Assembly: GCA_027483645.1 (NCBI GenBank)
Contig: JAIXUD010000017.1
Coordinates: forward strand, 62,001 to 126,000
Direction of reading: 5' to 3'
DNA length: 64,000 nt
Source of the DNA: Sphingobacteriales bacterium
GTDB lineage: Bacteria; Bacteroidota; Bacteroidia; Chitinophagales; CAIOSU01
In this document: piece after piece, positions 60,041 through 64,000 of the stretch
How positions within the stretch are numbered: the first letter of the stretch is position 1
How the letters are laid out: the number at the start of each line of letters is the position of its first letter
Notes under the pieces: model-generated
Told to the model about the DNA's origin: nothing
Database searches by the model: none
The model's input: the letters and a program-made list of their open reading frames with translations, nothing else
Made by a program: the position numbers and the translations under genes

Positions 60041-60130
60041 CTGGTCGACGGACAACGGACCACAGACCACGGTTGCTGCAAAAAGCAATATTAGTGAACA
60101 CAACTCTCCCCAACCCCCCCCCACAAAAAA
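60041..60130. repeat. Family B repeat
   Basis: GGTCGACGGACAACGGACCA and CAGACCACGGTTGCTGCAAA follow the FAH stop, as in the copies after nadB and the small lipoprotein. Confidence 0.65.
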
Positions 60131-60196
60131 CTTAACATCCGCATGATAGTATTGAGGGTGAGGTAAGCTATATTAGCCCTTCAAAATCTACCGTTT

Positions 60197-61996
60197 ATGT
60201 TTCGCGTGCTACTCCTCAGCCTATTAGCTCCTATTTCCCTCTTTGCCCAATTCATCAATAGCGGCCCAGTGGTGGGTGCAGTGACAGATAGCTCGGCCCG
60301 TATTTATGTGCGCACCAGCCTGCCACAACAATTTGCGCTGGAGTATAGCACCGATAGCAGCTTTGCCACCTTTGAAACCGACACTATTACTACCGATTCC
60401 GCCGGATATTTGGTAGCTATTACTGATGTGGCCCCATTGGCACCTGCTACCAAGTATTGGTACCGCTTCAATTTCGGCGGCACAGTGGATACGCTTAGCG
60501 GTAGTTTCAAAACCTTCCCCGTGCCCGGCTCCCGCGGCTATGTGAAGATTGTGGTAGCCTCGTGCAACTACTTTGACAACGACCCTATTTTTGAAAGCGT
60601 AAGGGCTTTTGAGCCCGATTTGTTTATTCACCTGGGCGACTGGGTGTGGCCGATGGCCGCATTGGGCAACGACTATAACCTTTACCCCGACAAGCAATCC
60701 GAATCGTTTGCCTACCGCTACAACGACCGCATGATGCGCACCTACGTGCTGCCATACACGCCTATTACTTATACTTACGACGACGACTTTAGCACCAACG
60801 ACAGCGAGGGTAGTACCTATCCCGAGTTTAGGGTGGACGTAGTAAACGGAACGGTGTACAACCGAATGACCACCGTGCAGATGCCTGCCGGCATTCGCGA
60901 TGGCGCCATCCACTCTTACGACAACTTCTTCCCGCACTACCCATTGGTGGATACCGCCCACGGCATTTACCACAATTTTACCATCGGCAATGTGGAGGTG
61001 TTTATGACTGATGGCCGCATGAGCAAGAGCCCCCGCTTTGATGCTTTTGTGTATGATAGCACCACCAATAATTGGACGTTTAGCCCACCGCCGGGCCACA
61101 GTTTGCTAGGCGAAGACCAGCGAGACTGGTTGATGGATGGCCTAGAAAACAGCGATGCGGACTGGAAACTGATTGGCAACGGCGTTATTTTCAATAAGCA
61201 ATACAAGCGCATATTGGATGTGGGCATGAACTTGCAGCAGTTGCAGTTTAGCTTTGGCGGAACCCAAGGCACCGGCGCTACCCTGGCCACCAGCATGGCC
61301 TACAATTGGGTAGGCTACCCCGAAGACCAACAGCCGCTGCTAGATGGGTATGCCAACGGCACCATTAAAGACATCCTCTTTATGAGCGGAGATAGCCACA
61401 GCTCGGTATTGGATGACGGCACCAACGCCGGCATACCAGAAGTAAATAGCAGCGGTATAGCAGCTGGCGATGAGGGCTACCTGAACTATTATGTGGATTC
61501 GGTAGGGCAACTTTTGGGCTTTCCACCGGCGATAGACAGTATATGGAACGGCGGCGGCAATGGCGTAGACAATATGAACTTTAGCGATACTTATGCCCAA
61601 ATAGAAATTTTCGGCAACGATAGCTTGCGCGTGTGTGTGGTAGATGAAATGGACCAAACCCTAGGCTGCATGACCCTTATACACTCCACCAAGCTGCCCA
61701 GCGGGTTGGAAACGGTGATGTCGGAATCTGACGAGTTTTTTACGCTCATCTTCCCCAACCCCGCCAAAGACCAGTTGCGCCTATTGCTTAACGATAGCTA
61801 CCAGATAAACAACAGCGACTACCTAACCATTACCGACCTAGGCGGCAAGCAAATGCGCCGCTACAACTCCAAGCAGCTACAACAACTCAACATGACCGTT
61901 CCGCTGCAAGACCTTGCCCAAGGCACGTACCTGGTACACTACCACTCCGCCACCAAAGGCGTGGAGACGAGGAAGGTGCTGGTGGTGAAGTTTTGA
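60197..61996 (+). CDS. PhoD-like phosphatase/phosphodiesterase with T9SS sorting domain
   Basis: The 599-residue protein has a signal peptide (MFRVLLLSLLAPISLFAQ). An N-terminal Fn3-like domain (about 20-110; GPVVGAVTDSSARIYVR) precedes the metallophosphatase core: IVVASCNYFDNDPIF, then LFIHLGDWVWP (metal Asp/His), and FMSGDSHSSVLDD (metal His), as in PhoD. The C-terminus is LIFPNPAKDQLRLLL and ends with GVETRKVLVVKF, a T9SS type A domain. It is exported to the surface and may release phosphate from phosphodiesters. Full-length. Confidence 0.88.
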   Translation: MFRVLLLSLLAPISLFAQFINSGPVVGAVTDSSARIYVRTSLPQQFALEYSTDSSFATFETDTITTDSAGYLVAITDVAPLAPATKYWYRFNFGGTVDTLSGSFKTFPVPGSRGYVKIVVASCNYFDNDPIFESVRAFEPDLFIHLGDWVWPMAALGNDYNLYPDKQSESFAYRYNDRMMRTYVLPYTPITYTYDDDFSTNDSEGSTYPEFRVDVVNGTVYNRMTTVQMPAGIRDGAIHSYDNFFPHYPLVDTAHGIYHNFTIGNVEVFMTDGRMSKSPRFDAFVYDSTTNNWTFSPPPGHSLLGEDQRDWLMDGLENSDADWKLIGNGVIFNKQYKRILDVGMNLQQLQFSFGGTQGTGATLATSMAYNWVGYPEDQQPLLDGYANGTIKDILFMSGDSHSSVLDDGTNAGIPEVNSSGIAAGDEGYLNYYVDSVGQLLGFPPAIDSIWNGGGNGVDNMNFSDTYAQIEIFGNDSLRVCVVDEMDQTLGCMTLIHSTKLPSGLETVMSESDEFFTLIFPNPAKDQLRLLLNDSYQINNSDYLTITDLGGKQMRRYNSKQLQQLNMTVPLQDLAQGTYLVHYHSATKGVETRKVLVVKF

Positions 61997-62160
61997 TTTT
62001 TTTTGGGGCATAACATGACGTAAGCAAATGCTTACTTTCCGCCTTAGCGGAAAACCGCGTTATGTGGTGTTGTTATAACGAGAGCTCTACCTCAATCAAG
62101 GACAGGCAATACACCGTTTATACCAAAACCAGCGCTCCAAAAACTCCCCCAAAAAATCCC

Positions 62161-62168
62161 TAATTTTG
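62161..62168 (+). promoter_or_regulatory. -7 box TAATTTTG of lysS
   Basis: A TAnnTTTG box lies 23 nt before the lysS ATG (62192). I do not see a good TTG at the -33 position. Confidence 0.45.
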
Positions 62169-62191
62169 CACCCTAATTCAAGCAATTACAT

Positions 62192-63748
62192 ATGAGCCAG
62201 CAAATACTGAACGAGCAGGAGGTTTTCCGCCGCGAATCGTTGACCAAGCTGCGCGAGATGGGCATTGAGCCTTATCCTGCGGCATTGTTTCCCGTTAATA
62301 TATCTTCAAAGGAGATAAAGGAAACCTACGCCGAAGGACTAGAAAAGCGAGACTTATTGATCAATGAGTTGCTCGAAGGTAAGCGTGTAAATGTGGTGTT
62401 GGCTGGCAGGCTCATGAGCCGCCGCATTATGGGCAAGGCATCGTTTGCCGAGCTGCAAGATAGCAGTGGCCGCATACAGATATACCTGAACCGCGACGAG
62501 ATTTGCCCAGGTGAGGACAAGGAGCTGTACAACACCGTGTTCAAGAAACTATTGGATATCGGCGACTTTATCGGCATCAAGGGTTACGTATTTGTAACCC
62601 AAGTGGGCGAGATAAGCGTGCACGTGGAAGAGATAACCGTATTGGCCAAAAGCTTACGCCCACTGCCGATTGTGAAGAAAGACGAGCAAGGCAACGTGTA
62701 TGATGCGTTTGTTGACCCTGAGCTGCGCTACCGTATGCGCTACGTGGATTTGGTGGTAAACCAGCAAGTGCGCGAAACGTTCTTAAAGCGTACCAAGCTG
62801 ATGAACAGCATGCGCCAGTTCTTTAACGACCATGGATACCTGGAGGTAGAAACGCCGGTGCTGCAAAGCATACCTGGCGGCGCGGCAGCACGCCCGTTTA
62901 CCACGCACCACAATGCGCTGGATATACCATTGTTCCTGCGGATTGCCAATGAGCTGTACCTAAAGCGCCTGATTGTAGGCGGGTTTGATGGCGTGTATGA
63001 GTTCAGCAAGAACTTCCGCAACGAAGGCATGGACCGCACCCACAACCCAGAGTTTACGGTAATGGAGATATACGTGGCCTATAAGGACTACAACTGGATG
63101 ATGGAGTTTACCGAGCAATTGCTGGAGAAAATAGCTGTCGACCTATACAGCACTACCGAAGTGCCTTTTGGCGAAACGGTTTTGAATTACAAAGCACCTT
63201 TCCCGCGTGTAAGCATGTATGAAGCCATTGAACGCTTTACGGGCGTGGACATTAGCAATATGGATGAGGCACAACTGCGTGTAACCTGCCGCCAGCAAGG
63301 CGTGGAGGTGGACGAGACCATGGGCCGAGGCAAGTTGATTGACGAGCTATTTGGTGCTAAATGCGAAGGCAACTTTATACAACCCACGTTTATTACCGAT
63401 TTCCCGGTGGAGATGTCGCCACTTTGCAAGCGCCACCGCACCAACCCACAGTTGGCCGAGCGCTTTGAGCTAATGGTAAACGGTAAGGAAGTAGCCAACG
63501 CCTACAGCGAGCTGAACGACCCGATTGACCAACGCGAGCGCTTTATGGAGCAAATGCGCCTAGCCGACCGCGGCGACGATGAAGCCATGACCATCGACCA
63601 TGACTTCCTTCGTGCATTGGAGTATGGCATGCCGCCTACTTCGGGCTTGGGTATTGGCGTGGACAGGTTGACTATGTTTATGACCAACCAAAGCACGATA
63701 CAAGAGGTGTTGTTCTTCCCGCAAATGAGGCCAGAAAAGGTGCATTGA
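62192..63748 (+). CDS. lysS: Class II lysyl-tRNA synthetase
   Basis: The 518-residue enzyme charges tRNA-Lys. An N-terminal OB anticodon-binding domain (about 55-150, with [21 protein letters not shown]) is followed by the class II core: motif 1 with [19 protein letters not shown] and [14 protein letters not shown], motif 2 [20 protein letters not shown], and motif 3 [13 protein letters not shown]. The insertion with [11 protein letters not shown] is normal. The protein is full length. Downstream is a terminator-like hairpin at 63935-63961 after a 35-bp inverted repeat element. Confidence 0.97.
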   Translation: MSQQILNEQEVFRRESLTKLREMGIEPYPAALFPVNISSKEIKETYAEGLEKRDLLINELLEGKRVNVVLAGRLMSRRIMGKASFAELQDSSGRIQIYLNRDEICPGEDKELYNTVFKKLLDIGDFIGIKGYVFVTQVGEISVHVEEITVLAKSLRPLPIVKKDEQGNVYDAFVDPELRYRMRYVDLVVNQQVRETFLKRTKLMNSMRQFFNDHGYLEVETPVLQSIPGGAAARPFTTHHNALDIPLFLRIANELYLKRLIVGGFDGVYEFSKNFRNEGMDRTHNPEFTVMEIYVAYKDYNWMMEFTEQLLEKIAVDLYSTTEVPFGETVLNYKAPFPRVSMYEAIERFTGVDISNMDEAQLRVTCRQQGVEVDETMGRGKLIDELFGAKCEGNFIQPTFITDFPVEMSPLCKRHRTNPQLAERFELMVNGKEVANAYSELNDPIDQRERFMEQMRLADRGDDEAMTIDHDFLRALEYGMPPTSGLGIGVDRLTMFMTNQSTIQEVLFFPQMRPEKVH

Positions 63749-63763
63749 TGAGTAATACAAAAC

Positions 63764-63919
63764 CCCTCACCTAACCTCTCCCTCAGGGAGAGGGACTTAT
63801 TCCTCCTTGCCTCCGGCAAGAAGTTTATGAGGTGTAGTTTAAATCAAAATTAGCAGTATTACGAGCCGAAAGGCGAGGTGTCCAAAGTCCCTCTCCCTGA
63901 GGGAGAGGTTAGGTGAGGG
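63764..63919. mobile_element. MITE-like element with perfect 35-bp inverted repeats
   Basis: The arm beginning CCCTCACCTAACCTCTCCCT (63764-63798) is matched exactly by its reverse complement at 63885-63919. The 86-bp interior has no ORF. Related CCTCACCTAACC words are scattered in many bacterial genomes. No flanking duplication is evident. Confidence 0.75.
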
Positions 63920-63934
63920 AAGTAACACAAATAG

Positions 63935-63961
63935 AAAATGCGCCTCTCGGGGCGCATTTTT
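63935..63961 (+). terminator. Terminator-like hairpin after lysS
   Basis: AAAATGCGCC and GGCGCATTTT form a perfect stem around a short loop, followed by a T. It is a plausible end signal for the lysS transcript. Confidence 0.75.
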
Positions 63962-64000
63962 CAATATCAGGCTGTCTTAAAAAGGATACCTTCCTTCCTT

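Noticed and set aside
60224..61099. 291-residue minus-strand frame opposite the PhoD-like gene
   Set aside because: It is rich in His, Val and Gly, as expected of an antisense frame, and the plus-strand gene has clear motifs.
1..64000. tRNA or rRNA genes
   Set aside because: I looked for typical T-loop words (GGTTCGAATCC type) with a paired acceptor stem and saw none; a tRNA search program should confirm.

Overview
The window looks like a chromosomal segment of a Bacteroidota bacterium. Several features support this. Secreted proteins end in type IX secretion (T9SS) type A sorting domains. Several genes carry the phylum's TTG / TAnnTTTG promoter pair. The housekeeping proteins have Bacteroidota character: a DUF4290 protein next to MurA, a FISUMP protein, a TonB receptor with an N-terminal carboxypeptidase-regulatory domain, and CreD. 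No tRNA, rRNA or CRISPR array was seen. The left edge cuts a gene; the right edge lies just past lysS.

Layout. (1) 1-11.6 kb is a phage-derived block: the end of a probable capsid protein, a tail-tube-like protein, a portal protein, a DUF6712-type connector, a long beta-helix protein, two holin-like proteins and, only after about 3.5 kb of cell-like genes (FISUMP, a STAS-like protein, a Cys-rich protein, HicBA, a lipoprotein), the large terminase. The gaps between the phage genes hold dispersed repeats, one family of which recurs elsewhere on the chromosome, so the block seems long resident. (2) 11.8-16.1 kb encodes a 1136-residue collagen-like surface protein and an isoprenylcysteine-methyltransferase-like membrane protein. 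(3) 16.1-18.0 kb is an AT-rich insert with a GT25 glycosyltransferase between 19-bp repeats and an AbiEii-type nucleotidyltransferase pair. (4) 18-20 kb holds murA and the DUF4290 gene. (5) 20.1-26.9 kb is a complete type I restriction-modification operon, hsdM-hsdS-(AlbA/Schlafen-like ATPase)-hsdR, with 4-bp overlaps at two of its junctions. (6) 27-36 kb has an SlyD-like isomerase, a Kir channel, small envelope proteins, a Crp-like regulator, an ABC exporter pair, a T9SS subtilase and a TPR protein. (7) 36.6-42.7 kb is a 2038-residue alpha-2-macroglobulin. (8) 43-46 kb has nadB followed by two decayed copies of its own 3' end that bracket a ParE/RelE-type toxin-antitoxin pair. (9) 46.4-64 kb has an ECF sigma factor, a cysteine desulfurase, metK, creD, a decayed toxin-antitoxin pair, an L,D-transpeptidase, a terpene-cyclase-like secreted protein, a MarR/TonB-receptor divergent pair, MsrA, an FAH-family hydrolase, a PhoD-like phosphatase and lysS.

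How the parts fit together. The accessory content is mostly defence or maintenance (type I R-M with an AlbA ATPase, AbiEii, HicBA, ParE/RelE, a toxin pseudogene) and surface or envelope proteins. Intergenic DNA is unusually rich in dispersed repeat families, palindromic arrays and MITE-like inverted repeats. Six genes have an ATG 4-6 nt after a -7 box, which suggests leaderless mRNAs. The most noteworthy items are the triplicated nadB tail around a toxin-antitoxin pair, the five-hairpin palindrome array before the terminase, the repeat-riddled phage block, and the Hsd operon whose embedded ATPase has a minisatellite-encoded linker.
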